DNA of 64,000 bases. It comes from a virus. Shown in pieces: positions 39,689 through 48,111 of this stretch; the first letter of the stretch is position 1; each line of letters begins with the position of its first letter. The stretch is taken from IMG/VR virus record IMGVR_UViG_3300021085_000024, positions 1 through 64,000 of that record. One strand, written 5' to 3'. A program made the position numbers and the translations under genes. The notes below the pieces were generated by a model. It ran no database searches and had not been told where the DNA came from. It worked only from the letters and a program-made list of their open reading frames with translations.

Positions 39689-41526
39689 TGTCTGGATTTC
39701 TTTCCGACATCGTGATGGGTGCTGGTCGTGTAAAAGGGACTGAAAGTCGCTCCGTTGTTGACATCATCACTTTCATCGAAAGTGCATGGGGTTTGCAAAT
39801 GCGATTATTCCCCGTTCAGAAAATCATACTGAAAGCACATTACGGTATCCCCCTAGATGACACAGAAAAGACAGTCCCTTATTCCGATTGGAGAAGGGAG
39901 AATGTCCAGATGCTGACAGAAGCCGAATACCTCCGATTATTGCATAAAGAGGGTCGGTGTAATATCTCTGAGGTGACGGAAGGACACGAAAGACGAGAGA
40001 TGATTTTATCTGTGGGGAGACGGAGTGGGAAGACAACAATATCTGCTTGTATCGCTGCCTATGAAACATACAAGTTGATTTCCAAAGGTGACCCACAAGG
40101 GTTCTATGGTTTGCCTAGTTCCAACGTTATTCAGTTAATAAGTGTTGCGACAGACAAAGACCAAGCGGGATTACTCTACAACGAGGTGAGTGGTCACTTT
40201 CGCAATTGCTCTTTCTTCACTCCCTACTCTGCTAACAACACCATGTCCTATGCGAGATTTCAAACCCCTATGGACATTGAAAGATATGGCTCTTATTCAG
40301 AGGACAACAGTGCCAACGCCAATATCAAAGTGACCTTCCGTTCTTGTGTTGCGAAGGGGCTTCGTGGGGCTGGTAATATCTGTGTTATCCTTGATGAGGT
40401 CGCTCACTTTACAGACAAGGGACAAAGTGGTGCAGAAGCCGTATATAACGCTGTGACACCTTCTACCTCAGCCTATTCACAGAAAGACCCCAACAATAAA
40501 TCAAAGCCCATAGGTGAGGTTGAGGGGCGTATTATATCCATCTCCTCTCCATTGGGGAAACAAGGGTTGTTCTACAAATTGTTTAATACAGCATTTCGTG
40601 GTGGAGCAGCCAGTGCTAATATGTTGGCTGTTCAAGCACCCACTTGGGAAGTGAATCCCACTGTTCCAGCCACCGAGTTCGCTAAACATTATGTTAAAGA
40701 CCCTCGTGTGTTTTTCACGGAATATGGGGCTGTGTTCTCTGACCGAACAAGAGGTTGGATAGAGGATTCCAAAGACCTCTTGGCGTGCGTGGATGACTCC
40801 CGAAAAGAAGTTAAAAAAGGCAAAACACGAGTTCCCTATTTCATGGGAATCGACTTGGCTCTTGTTGGTGATGGCACGGCTGTGGCTATTGGGCATCTCG
40901 AAGAGATTGATGGGGAGAATAAGATAATCCTCGATCTCATAGCCCATATTAAGGCTGGAGAAGGAGATTATGCTGATAGGGAACGCTTGGAGTTCGATGA
41001 TGTGGCTGATTGGATACTCGGTTGGACAAAGAAGTTCTATGTGAAAGAAGGTATCTTCGATCAATGGGCTGGGATTCCTTTTGAGCAAGCCCTCGCCAAA
41101 AGAGGTTTGAAGAATATCAAGTCTACACACTTCACCAAGAATCTCACATCACAGATATTTCAGAACTTCAAAGATTTGATGTTCGACAAGAAAATGGTTC
41201 TCTATAATGACCCAGTACCCAAAGACGGTGAACTGTGTCCCTACTTAGAGGAAATTATGGAACTCCAAGCCGAGATCCATAGCAAGCACATCATCACGGT
41301 GGCTGCCCCTCAAGTCGAAGGAAAGCATGACGATATGTCGGATGCTTTAGTTCGGATGGTTTGGTCGGCTTCCCAGAATATCACAAAGCAACTGCGTGTT
41401 TCTATGGCGAATGGTCGTAATGCCTTCGGTCATCAAACCACCACAAGTGACCTAGTTCGTAGGCGAACTAGAGCCTTACAAAAGGGGTCACACCCATCCC
41501 GTCAATCACGCAAATGGCGAAAATAG
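39688..41526 (+). CDS. terL: Terminase large subunit
   Basis: A 612-residue packaging motor. Walker A is VGRRSGKTT near 109-117, Walker B ICVILDEVAHF near 231-241, and a coupling motif ISISSPLGKQG near 285. The C-terminal RNase H-like nuclease starts YFMGIDLALVGDGTAVAIG near 388 with further acids and a final KHDDMSDALVRM near 545. It pumps DNA into the prohead with ATP and cuts concatemers. AUG overlaps the upstream stop. The basic C-terminal tail is typical. Headful versus cohesive-end packaging cannot be told here. Confidence 0.95.
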   Translation: MSGFLSDIVMGAGRVKGTESRSVVDIITFIESAWGLQMRLFPVQKIILKAHYGIPLDDTEKTVPYSDWRRENVQMLTEAEYLRLLHKEGRCNISEVTEGHERREMILSVGRRSGKTTISACIAAYETYKLISKGDPQGFYGLPSSNVIQLISVATDKDQAGLLYNEVSGHFRNCSFFTPYSANNTMSYARFQTPMDIERYGSYSEDNSANANIKVTFRSCVAKGLRGAGNICVILDEVAHFTDKGQSGAEAVYNAVTPSTSAYSQKDPNNKSKPIGEVEGRIISISSPLGKQGLFYKLFNTAFRGGAASANMLAVQAPTWEVNPTVPATEFAKHYVKDPRVFFTEYGAVFSDRTRGWIEDSKDLLACVDDSRKEVKKGKTRVPYFMGIDLALVGDGTAVAIGHLEEIDGENKIILDLIAHIKAGEGDYADRERLEFDDVADWILGWTKKFYVKEGIFDQWAGIPFEQALAKRGLKNIKSTHFTKNLTSQIFQNFKDLMFDKKMVLYNDPVPKDGELCPYLEEIMELQAEIHSKHIITVAAPQVEGKHDDMSDALVRMVWSASQNITKQLRVSMANGRNAFGHQTTTSDLVRRRTRALQKGSHPSRQSRKWRK

Positions 41527-41535
41527 GAGTTTTTT

Positions 41536-41799
41536 ATGTCATCCCCACACAGAGCAGACTATCGTTTAATTCATCGTTTTATGTTGCAATACTCAAAGAG
41601 TAAAGCCTCAAAAAATAACCTCGTGTCACCCACTGATGCTGACATTGAGAAAGTTCTCCGTGCTTTCCATCATTTTGGGGGTTCTTGGGAGAGATTGTTC
41701 AAGGGAAGCATTAAAGATATGGTTGTCTTGAAGAAGATTGTCAAAGTTGGGGTCAAAAAGAAACTCTTCAACCTTGCTCCATCTTGGGATAGGGTATAG
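41536..41799 (+). CDS. Hypothetical protein, 87 aa
   Basis: A small helical, basic protein between terminase and portal genes, starting MSSPHRADYRLIHRFMLQY. AGGAG precedes the ATG. No family is recognised. The location suggests a packaging or head-neck accessory. Confidence 0.62.
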   Translation: MSSPHRADYRLIHRFMLQYSKSKASKNNLVSPTDADIEKVLRAFHHFGGSWERLFKGSIKDMVVLKKIVKVGVKKKLFNLAPSWDRV

Positions 41800-41808
41800 T
41801 GATTCACT

Positions 41809-42108
41809 ATGGGAAGATACAGAGCAAGAAACACAGACCCCGTTGAAAGGGATGTTCATAAGAACATAGCCGAAGCCGAGCGTTATCTGAAAAGAGCGTT
41901 GTCGGTTCTTTCTTCTGTTCGTGGGAATCCCTCTATACGGAAAGCACGGTATAATCAACTAGAGCAAATGCTCCAAGAATCCGTGAAGGTTTTATCTTCT
42001 CCTCCTCGATTGACACATGCTCATGATAAAAACGACCCCGACTTGAATCCAAAGGTCGCAGAGGAACAACGGAAAAAACGAATGGAACGGAAAAGAGGTG
42101 ATAAATGA
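41809..42108 (+). CDS. Hypothetical protein, 99 aa
   Basis: A basic helical protein, MGRYRARNTDPVERDVHKN, with a final arginine-lysine run. Its stop overlaps the portal start (ATGA). There is no strong Shine-Dalgarno; a TAGGGTATAGTGA sequence (also at 5129-5141) lies just upstream. Function unknown. Confidence 0.6.
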   Translation: MGRYRARNTDPVERDVHKNIAEAERYLKRALSVLSSVRGNPSIRKARYNQLEQMLQESVKVLSSPPRLTHAHDKNDPDLNPKVAEEQRKKRMERKRGDK

Positions 42109-43787
42109 CAAAAAAATCTGGTGTGGCAGTCGGTAAAGTTCCTTCTCGTGCGAAAGTACACACGGGAAAACCTCGTAAAGTTGTGGCTAGTTCAATGAAA
42201 GTTGGTGGGTTACAGACCTATTCTGGTGGCGAAGGGTCTGGTGGGAACTTCTATTCTCCCGAACTGAGTACCGATTTCCTTGAACTCCCACAGAGTATGC
42301 ACGAGAGATGGAATTACTTCCGTTTCTTCTATCGTTCAGAACCTTTCGTGGGTCAAGCGATTGATCTTCACACCGAACTTCCCCTTTCAAAAATCCGTCT
42401 GGGTTTCCCGAACTACATCAAAGACAGAGAGATGGCGAAGGAGGCATTGGACTTCTGTCAGAAGTGGTCTAGGAAAATCGGATTACTTCACCGTTTGATT
42501 GAGATCGTCCATGAATACAATCTCATTGGTGAAGTGTTTATCTTCATGGAAGATGTGACTTCAGACCCACCCGATGATCTTAAATATGAAGTCAGACGAG
42601 AACTGCTTGATGATGGGACAGTCCAAGAGGAACTTGTAGAACGAGAGGATGCCAAAGAACTGCAAGTGAAATGGTTGAAAAAGAACTACAAGGGTTGGAC
42701 AGCCCTCCGAGTTCTCCCCCCAGAGCAAACCCATGTTCAATCGTTTCCATTCACGGATGAGAAGATTATTGAACTTATCCCCGATTCTAAAACAAAGGAC
42801 ATTATCTCACAAGCAGATAGTGGTGACCCAACAGCAAAGCGTATTGTGGACTCCATGCCTAGAGGTGTGGTGGAAGCCGTCCTTGAAGGGAAGAATATCC
42901 CCTTGAACACCGATCCAGATGCGGGTTCTTTCGTCTGCTATCTCGCTCGTAAGAAATCACAGTATGAGGACAGAGGGCATTCCATCCTTGAGAGATGTAT
43001 CCGAACTCTCGTGTTCCGAGATAAACTTCGTCAAGCCAACACTTCTATCGCTTCAAGGCACATGACCCCCATCCGTTTGGTCTATGGTGAAGATATGGAT
43101 CAAGCCGATGTGGAAGCATTGAGAGAGCAAGTGGATTTGGCTCTTGCTGATCCCGACTTCTCTATCATAGCGAACTTTGAAATCCGATGGGAGGAAATGG
43201 GTTCTGACCAACGCCTCCTTGATCTTGGTTCTGAATATGACCTCACTGATCGTCAGTTGTATGCTGGTCTTGGTGTGACAGAAGGCTTACTCTCTGGTGA
43301 GAGTTCTTATAGTGGTGACCGTATCAACTTGGAAGTCATCAACACGAGGTACATGCTTCTCCGAGAAATCCTACAAGACTTGGTTGAGGAGAAAATGCTC
43401 AAACCAATGTGTGCTAGGATGGGTTTCATTGAGGAAGATGAATACGGAAATGAACATGTGGTTTATCCCACACTTTCTTTCACAAGACTTGCACTCAGAG
43501 ATAACAATGACACTTTCGATGCCTTGTTCAATCTCTATCAGAAGGGTTCATTGGATGTGGATATCATCTTGGAACTCTTGAACATTGACCCAGTAGCAAC
43601 CAAAGAGAAACTAGAACGAGATATGTTCACACTCAACGATAGTCAGTTCAATGAGGTTCTACGAGGTATCTATGGTGAGGCTGGTCGTGCATTAGCCGAG
43701 AACTCAGATGCCCTTGAAAAGATAGCCGAGAATCTAGGTCTGACCTACGAGAAGCCCGAAGAAGAAGGTGGCGGTGGTAGATTCTGA
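42105..43787 (+). CDS. Portal protein
   Basis: A 560-residue protein with a T4-like portal organisation. The N-terminal part has MHERWNYFRFFYRSEPFVGQ near 66 and GEVFIFMED near 143. The clip and crown regions include RGHSILERCIRTLVFRDKLR near 300, and the stem helix region is rich in acidic residues near 340-380. A glycine-rich acidic end (EEEGGGGRF) follows. Twelve copies form the channel through which DNA is packaged and ejected. It follows the terminase closely. Confidence 0.9.
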   Translation: MTKKSGVAVGKVPSRAKVHTGKPRKVVASSMKVGGLQTYSGGEGSGGNFYSPELSTDFLELPQSMHERWNYFRFFYRSEPFVGQAIDLHTELPLSKIRLGFPNYIKDREMAKEALDFCQKWSRKIGLLHRLIEIVHEYNLIGEVFIFMEDVTSDPPDDLKYEVRRELLDDGTVQEELVEREDAKELQVKWLKKNYKGWTALRVLPPEQTHVQSFPFTDEKIIELIPDSKTKDIISQADSGDPTAKRIVDSMPRGVVEAVLEGKNIPLNTDPDAGSFVCYLARKKSQYEDRGHSILERCIRTLVFRDKLRQANTSIASRHMTPIRLVYGEDMDQADVEALREQVDLALADPDFSIIANFEIRWEEMGSDQRLLDLGSEYDLTDRQLYAGLGVTEGLLSGESSYSGDRINLEVINTRYMLLREILQDLVEEKMLKPMCARMGFIEEDEYGNEHVVYPTLSFTRLALRDNNDTFDALFNLYQKGSLDVDIILELLNIDPVATKEKLERDMFTLNDSQFNEVLRGIYGEAGRALAENSDALEKIAENLGLTYEKPEEEGGGGRF

Positions 43788-43851
43788 TAATCTATCTATA
43801 TCGTCTTATAGATGAATAAGAGAGAAGTCGTCAAAAACTTCAACTAAAAAA

Positions 43852-43879
43852 GAAAGGGGAGTCCCTCAACTCCCCTTTC
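43852..43879 (-). terminator. Terminator for the minus-strand island
   Basis: GAAAGGGGAG and CTCCCCTTTC form a 10-bp perfect stem with an 8-base loop. On the minus strand it is followed by a T-rich run, so it ends transcripts from 43903-45007. On the + strand it follows the portal gene and may also act there without a clear T-tract. Confidence 0.8.
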
Positions 43880-43902
43880 AACCACAAACTTGGCTTAATG
43901 TA

Positions 43903-44157
43903 CTACTTGGGTTTCCCTCCCCGACAAGGAGTACACCAACTTTGTGGAATCGTTTTACCCTTGATAACTCGCAAACCAAAAGACTCTACAACTTTCCCTA
44001 TCTTTTTACATTTGGGGCATGCCTTGTATTCTAGTTCATATTGGTCAATGGCTTCAATGAGCGTGTTTTTCGATATTTTCCCGTTGCCAATTCGGTGATC
44101 AAGTACAAGCACCATACCATTGGGTGTGTTTATCCTTTTACATATTTCGTCAGTCAT
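43903..44157 (-). CDS. Zinc-ribbon-like protein, 84 aa
   Basis: Two cysteine pairs, ACPKCKK near 47-50 and SWCTPCRGG near 75-78, suggest a zinc ribbon. The N-terminal half (RINTPNGMVLVLDHRIGNG) is beta-rich. AGGAG lies 6 bases before the ATG. It is the last gene of a minus-strand island and may act as a small nucleic-acid-binding regulator. Confidence 0.7.
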   Translation of the reverse strand: MTDEICKRINTPNGMVLVLDHRIGNGKISKNTLIEAIDQYELEYKACPKCKKIGKVVESFGLRVIKGKTIPQSWCTPCRGGKPK

Positions 44158-44165
44158 GTCTTCTC

Positions 44166-44549
44166 CTATGCAGATTTGCGTTGTTGTGAAATGATTTGAT
44201 GAGTACCAACTAGGGAGTTGTTGAGGGCATGCTCTATGGCTCTTTGGTCTATATCAAGACGGTCATCAAGCCATCGACCTAAAGCGATGGTGTGCTTACA
44301 TAAGCGACCGAAACCACCAGCCTCACAAGTGCAACGAACACTCTTTGTTTTGAGATTCACTCTCGTGGTATAAACTTCCGAGCCAGATATGGGTGTGTGG
44401 GTCATCCCCGTAATCAATCCCGCATCGACATCGAATGACGGTGACATCACAGCCACCTTTGATGCTTTTATTCGGGTGTCCTTTGACACTTTGCTCTCAA
44501 GCCGTTGGATGGTTTCTCGTAATATCGTAGTTTGGTTCAGTATATTCAT
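44166..44549 (-). CDS. SWIM zinc-finger protein
   Basis: A 127-residue protein with RCTCEAGGFGRLCKH (Cys73, Cys75, Cys84, His86), the CxCxnCxH pattern of SWIM domains, found in transposase-like and DNA-binding proteins. AAGGAG precedes the ATG and a phage-type promoter lies upstream (44570-44598). The partner is unknown; SWIM domains bind DNA or proteins in SNF2 and MuDR families. Confidence 0.78.
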   Translation of the reverse strand: MNILNQTTILRETIQRLESKVSKDTRIKASKVAVMSPSFDVDAGLITGMTHTPISGSEVYTTRVNLKTKSVRCTCEAGGFGRLCKHTIALGRWLDDRLDIDQRAIEHALNNSLVGTHQIISQQRKSA

Positions 44550-44569
44550 AGCAATCTCCTTGTGCTTTA

Positions 44570-44598
44570 TATACGGAGAAACCTTTTCGATGCGATCC
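44570..44598 (-). promoter_or_regulatory. Phage-type promoter, GGATCG-N17-CGTATA
   Basis: On the minus strand GGATCG (44593-44598), 17 bases, then CGTATA (44570-44575) within TTTCTCCGTATATA. It drives the SWIM and zinc-ribbon genes from within the structural region, showing that the island is regulated like early genes. Confidence 0.76.
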
Positions 44599-44620
44599 CT
44601 TTACGGCATTATTTTATAAA

Positions 44621-45007
44621 TTAGTTCTCTCGGTTTTCTAGTTCCATCTCAAAGAGTTCAACGGCTTCTGTCAAGCCATGCTTTTTCAATAGTTCGATGG
44701 CGTACTCATCACACATATCTTCATTGAGAGAACGGAAGTGTATATGCCCTAGTTCGTGTGCTAAGATAATAAAGAGGTGGTCAGCCGAGAACCAGTCACT
44801 GCTAAATAATCTCCTATCAAGTAATATCAGAGGCTGAGGTACATCTTCCCAAGCAGCAAAAGCGTGAGAGGTTTCAAACATCGACATTTCAAAGTGCCAC
44901 TTGGAATCTTCGGGGAGGACGAAGGTATCAGTGGCTGGATCTAGACATAGAACTAGCACCTTTTCGTCAAGGGGGCAGATAAACTGTTGGTATTGTGCTA
45001 AATCCAT
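44621..45007 (-). CDS. Zinc metallopeptidase-like protein, HELGH
   Basis: A 128-residue protein with LAHELGHIHF (HELGH at 84-88) and downstream acidic residues (NEDMCDEYAIELL) that could supply the third metal ligand, as in ImmA/IrrE-type or other gluzincin peptidases. Such enzymes often cleave repressors or act as antitoxin-like partners. It has no transmembrane or signal segment, so it acts in the cytoplasm. The ATG follows an AAGAG sequence. It diverges from the topoisomerase fusion gene with only 50 bases between the starts. Confidence 0.78.
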   Translation of the reverse strand: MDLAQYQQFICPLDEKVLVLCLDPATDTFVLPEDSKWHFEMSMFETSHAFAAWEDVPQPLILLDRRLFSSDWFSADHLFIILAHELGHIHFRSLNEDMCDEYAIELLKKHGLTEAVELFEMELENREN

Positions 45008-45057
45008 AATCTCTTTATAGAACTCCTATATCAAACGCCTTATTGAAGGAAAATCGA

Positions 45058-47988
45058 ATGTATGTCTTTTTGAAAAAAACGTGGAATGGTGCAGTTTATA
45101 GTCTCTCTCTGAGAGATGATGCTTTCATTCATTTCACACCCCAAAGTAGAGCGAGAGAGATACTTGCCTCTGGTCGGTTACTGTTCAACCCTCCTTATAA
45201 GAAGTTTGGGATAGATTCCGTCACAGCCATCTCAACCTCTTTCGGGAGTGCTGTCGCTGGTGTGCAAACAACACACATTAAAGAAACACCCGATGACCCC
45301 ATCGTTGCCCTTTGGTTCAAAACGAACACCCTCCCCCCGAAAATAAACTATCCCGAAGAAGTCTATTGGAGTTCGGACGTGGTTTTCACAAAGGTCAAAC
45401 TTCTCACCAAGCGGGAGGGTCTCTCTATTCTCAGTCGGTCTAAGCCCCCAACAAAGGACGACTTCTCAGTGGTGTATGAAGGTTCACCTTCTCATAAACA
45501 ACTACGGACAGCCAAATACAAGAACAAGAAGACCGTCAAAAACCAAGACGGGAAAGACATGATCGTCTATGAGTATTCAGACCAGCAGATCAATAAGCGA
45601 CATAAAGAGAAATCCCAAAAGGTCGAGAAAATCCGTCAGAATATAAACTCTTTGGAAACGCAAGTTCTCAAAGACCTCAAAAAAGAGGATACCCGTCAAG
45701 TAGCACTGGCGGTCGCCCTCATCAATCACACATACGAGCGTGTAGGGAACGATGATAGTGCTTCCAATGGTCACTATGGGGTAACGGGGTGGAAGAAGAA
45801 ACATTTGTCTTTCAAGGGAAGCAAAGCCTTCCTCTCATACACGGGTAAGAGTGGTGTTCGTCATAATAAAGAGGTCGATGACAAGGTGTTGGTGTCAGCC
45901 CTCCGAGAGATATCGAAAGGTTTGAAAGATGACGATGTTCTTTTGTCAGACATTAAAGCCCCCGATGTCAATGAGTATCTCAACCAGTATGGGATCACAG
46001 CGAAAGACATGCGAGGTTACCATGCCAACAGAGAAATGCAAGAACGCTTGAAAGCCCTCCGAGAGGAAAGGGGCGAACTACCGAAGGACAAGAAAGAGAA
46101 GGACAAGATTCTTAAAGAGGAGTTTAAGGAAGCCCTCAATGGAGCAGCGAAAGCCGTTGGTCATGAAGAAGCAACATTAAGAGGGCAGTACTTAGTCCCC
46201 CATTTGGAAGATACCTTTATGAAAGATGGCACAGTGATAACCACTTTGAAGAAAGCACATATATCAAGAATCGCCACGAGAGTCTTCGGTACAAAAACAG
46301 AAAATGAAAAGATGGATGAGGAAGCCGATAGATTGGTGAAGAAACAACCCAAAAGTAAACCACCTCGCAAAGACCGTCAGCGAAGAAGAATCGACATAGG
46401 GGATAAGGACACCACTGAGGACAAGGATTTGAACTCAAAGGATATGTCGATGAACTACAAGGTGATTGGTGGTTCGTTGGGTGGTGTCATAACGAGAGTT
46501 GCTTCTCGTTATATGCTGCTCTCTCGGCTATCCGAGAGATATCTGTCAGCGACCACTGAAATTGTGGAAACACCCAATCAAAAAGACACCGATAAGAAGG
46601 AAAAAGAGGACAAAAAAAAAGAGTTAGTTCGGAAGAAAGAAACCGAAGCGTGGGATAAGTTCACGGGGGAAAAAATCAAAGACCCCGAATCCAAAAGAGA
46701 AGTTTCGTGGGGTACTTTCCAGAAGAAACACCCCAAAGATGCTCAGAAAATCCGTAACAAGTTTCGGACAGACTTTGAGGAATCCTTTAAGGAAGATCAA
46801 GTCAATAAAGAAAATGAACAAGCCCAGAAACTAGATAGACGGCTCACCGAAGAAGAACTGGCAGAAGTTGATAATATGGTGGAGGAGGTGGTTAACCTCA
46901 ATGGGCGTGAGATACGCCTCCCATTCGACACAGATGACCGTGTTCGTAGTGTTTCGATGGCTCTTGAAGAACCAAAAAGAGATGATGAAACTGTTGAGGA
47001 CTACAACTCTCGTAAGGCAGAAGAGATTTCTAAGTCTATTAGAGGGATGGATACCAAAGCCCTCCAGCAGTTGTGGGATAGTGGGATGATTGATAAGAGT
47101 GACCCTCGTGTCAATGATGCGATAGATACCATGATGTCTATGGATGCAATGGGGGATGTTGTGGGTCGTCCTTTATCGGAGTCTGAAGCCAAAGCCATAG
47201 AAGATTTCTATTCTGCTATGCTGACGGAAACCATTAAGGTCGAGCATTTTGGTAGCGATAAAGAGGAAGGGAAGAGTTTCATTGCTGATTTCGTGGAGGG
47301 AGCGAAGAACTCAGCAGTGGAGGCTCTTAAAGAATCTGAGGATGCCGATTTAGGTGCAGTCATGAAAGATTATCTGTCTAATGCTACGACCAACAAGGAA
47401 AAGAAGACACTCAAAATCCACCACATCACAAAAGAGTTCATGTCAAAGGAACAGAAGGAGGCATTGAAAAGCCTAGAAGAATCTCAGAAGAAAGTGGAGT
47501 CCATTCGGAAAGAGAAGCAAACCCAAATGGATCAACTATCCGAGATTGATAAAACTCTCTCGACTGAAGATATCAGTGATGAGGACAGAGAACAACTAGA
47601 AACGGATAAGGCTTCCCTTCAAAAGAGTGTTGATAGCCAAGAGGGGCTTCTGAAATCTGAGATGGAAAATCAACAATCCCTCACAGAAAAAACACAACCT
47701 AGTTCAGAGAACTTACAGAAGGCACTGGATAAAATGATTCAGAAACTCCCAAAAGAAATCCAAAAAGAATATAAGGATTTCGGGAACACAGAGGAAATGA
47801 TTGAAAAGGTCTTTGAACTCACTCAAGCAGAAGCCTTGAAGAAGTATGAGGAGATAATTGAAAACTCTAGCATGCCCCCCGAAGAAAAAAAGAAAGCCCT
47901 AGAAAGAGCCAAAGACCCTAATTTTGATCCAGAGGGAGCGTTGGCTGGTATGATGTCAGAGAGTGACGACATCGAAAATGAGATATAA
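45058..47988 (+). CDS. Topoisomerase IB domain in large virion-locus protein
   Basis: A 976-residue protein. Residues 1-140 (FIHFTPQSRAREILASGRL) resemble the entry of ADP-ribosyltransferase-like or related folds. Residues about 155-390 match bacterial and poxviral topoisomerase IB: YERVGNDDSASNGHYGVTG (Arg228), YTGKSGVRH (Lys264), TAKDMRGYHAN (Arg319), VGHEEATLRGQYLVP (His369, Tyr378), so all five catalytic residues are present. Residues 400-976 are charged and helical, with ITRVASRYMLL near 478-488 and a long acidic coiled coil. The ATG at 45058 has AAGGA; an upstream in-frame TTG is unlikely. Position among head genes suggests a virion-associated relaxase. Confidence 0.83.
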   Translation: MYVFLKKTWNGAVYSLSLRDDAFIHFTPQSRAREILASGRLLFNPPYKKFGIDSVTAISTSFGSAVAGVQTTHIKETPDDPIVALWFKTNTLPPKINYPEEVYWSSDVVFTKVKLLTKREGLSILSRSKPPTKDDFSVVYEGSPSHKQLRTAKYKNKKTVKNQDGKDMIVYEYSDQQINKRHKEKSQKVEKIRQNINSLETQVLKDLKKEDTRQVALAVALINHTYERVGNDDSASNGHYGVTGWKKKHLSFKGSKAFLSYTGKSGVRHNKEVDDKVLVSALREISKGLKDDDVLLSDIKAPDVNEYLNQYGITAKDMRGYHANREMQERLKALREERGELPKDKKEKDKILKEEFKEALNGAAKAVGHEEATLRGQYLVPHLEDTFMKDGTVITTLKKAHISRIATRVFGTKTENEKMDEEADRLVKKQPKSKPPRKDRQRRRIDIGDKDTTEDKDLNSKDMSMNYKVIGGSLGGVITRVASRYMLLSRLSERYLSATTEIVETPNQKDTDKKEKEDKKKELVRKKETEAWDKFTGEKIKDPESKREVSWGTFQKKHPKDAQKIRNKFRTDFEESFKEDQVNKENEQAQKLDRRLTEEELAEVDNMVEEVVNLNGREIRLPFDTDDRVRSVSMALEEPKRDDETVEDYNSRKAEEISKSIRGMDTKALQQLWDSGMIDKSDPRVNDAIDTMMSMDAMGDVVGRPLSESEAKAIEDFYSAMLTETIKVEHFGSDKEEGKSFIADFVEGAKNSAVEALKESEDADLGAVMKDYLSNATTNKEKKTLKIHHITKEFMSKEQKEALKSLEESQKKVESIRKEKQTQMDQLSEIDKTLSTEDISDEDREQLETDKASLQKSVDSQEGLLKSEMENQQSLTEKTQPSSENLQKALDKMIQKLPKEIQKEYKDFGNTEEMIEKVFELTQAEALKKYEEIIENSSMPPEEKKKALERAKDPNFDPEGALAGMMSESDDIENEI

Positions 47989-47993
47989 TCTCA
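47979..47993. repeat. 15-base palindrome TGAGATATAATCTCA
   Basis: A perfect 7-base inverted repeat with one central base, spanning the stop of the topoisomerase fusion gene. A near-identical copy with AAA in the centre lies at 51916-51930. Both precede promoters or leaders of head genes and may be protein-binding sites. Confidence 0.4.
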
Positions 47994-48050
47994 TGTCTCA
48001 TTCAAAATATATTCAAACAAAATAAATAATCATTCTATATCAAACACTAT

Positions 48051-48060
48051 ATTGTCGATA
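48051..48060 (+). promoter_or_regulatory. Candidate late promoter element ATTGTCGATA
   Basis: The sequence ATTGTCGATA occurs here and again at 55256-55265, and a TTTCGATA variant is at 51937-51944. Each lies upstream of a highly expressed head gene. It may be a late-promoter -10-like element; no consistent upstream box was found. Confidence 0.3.
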
Positions 48061-48111
48061 GCCCTCAGAGGGGTTCTTATGACAATTTTATCTTATTGGG
48101 AGGCTTATACC

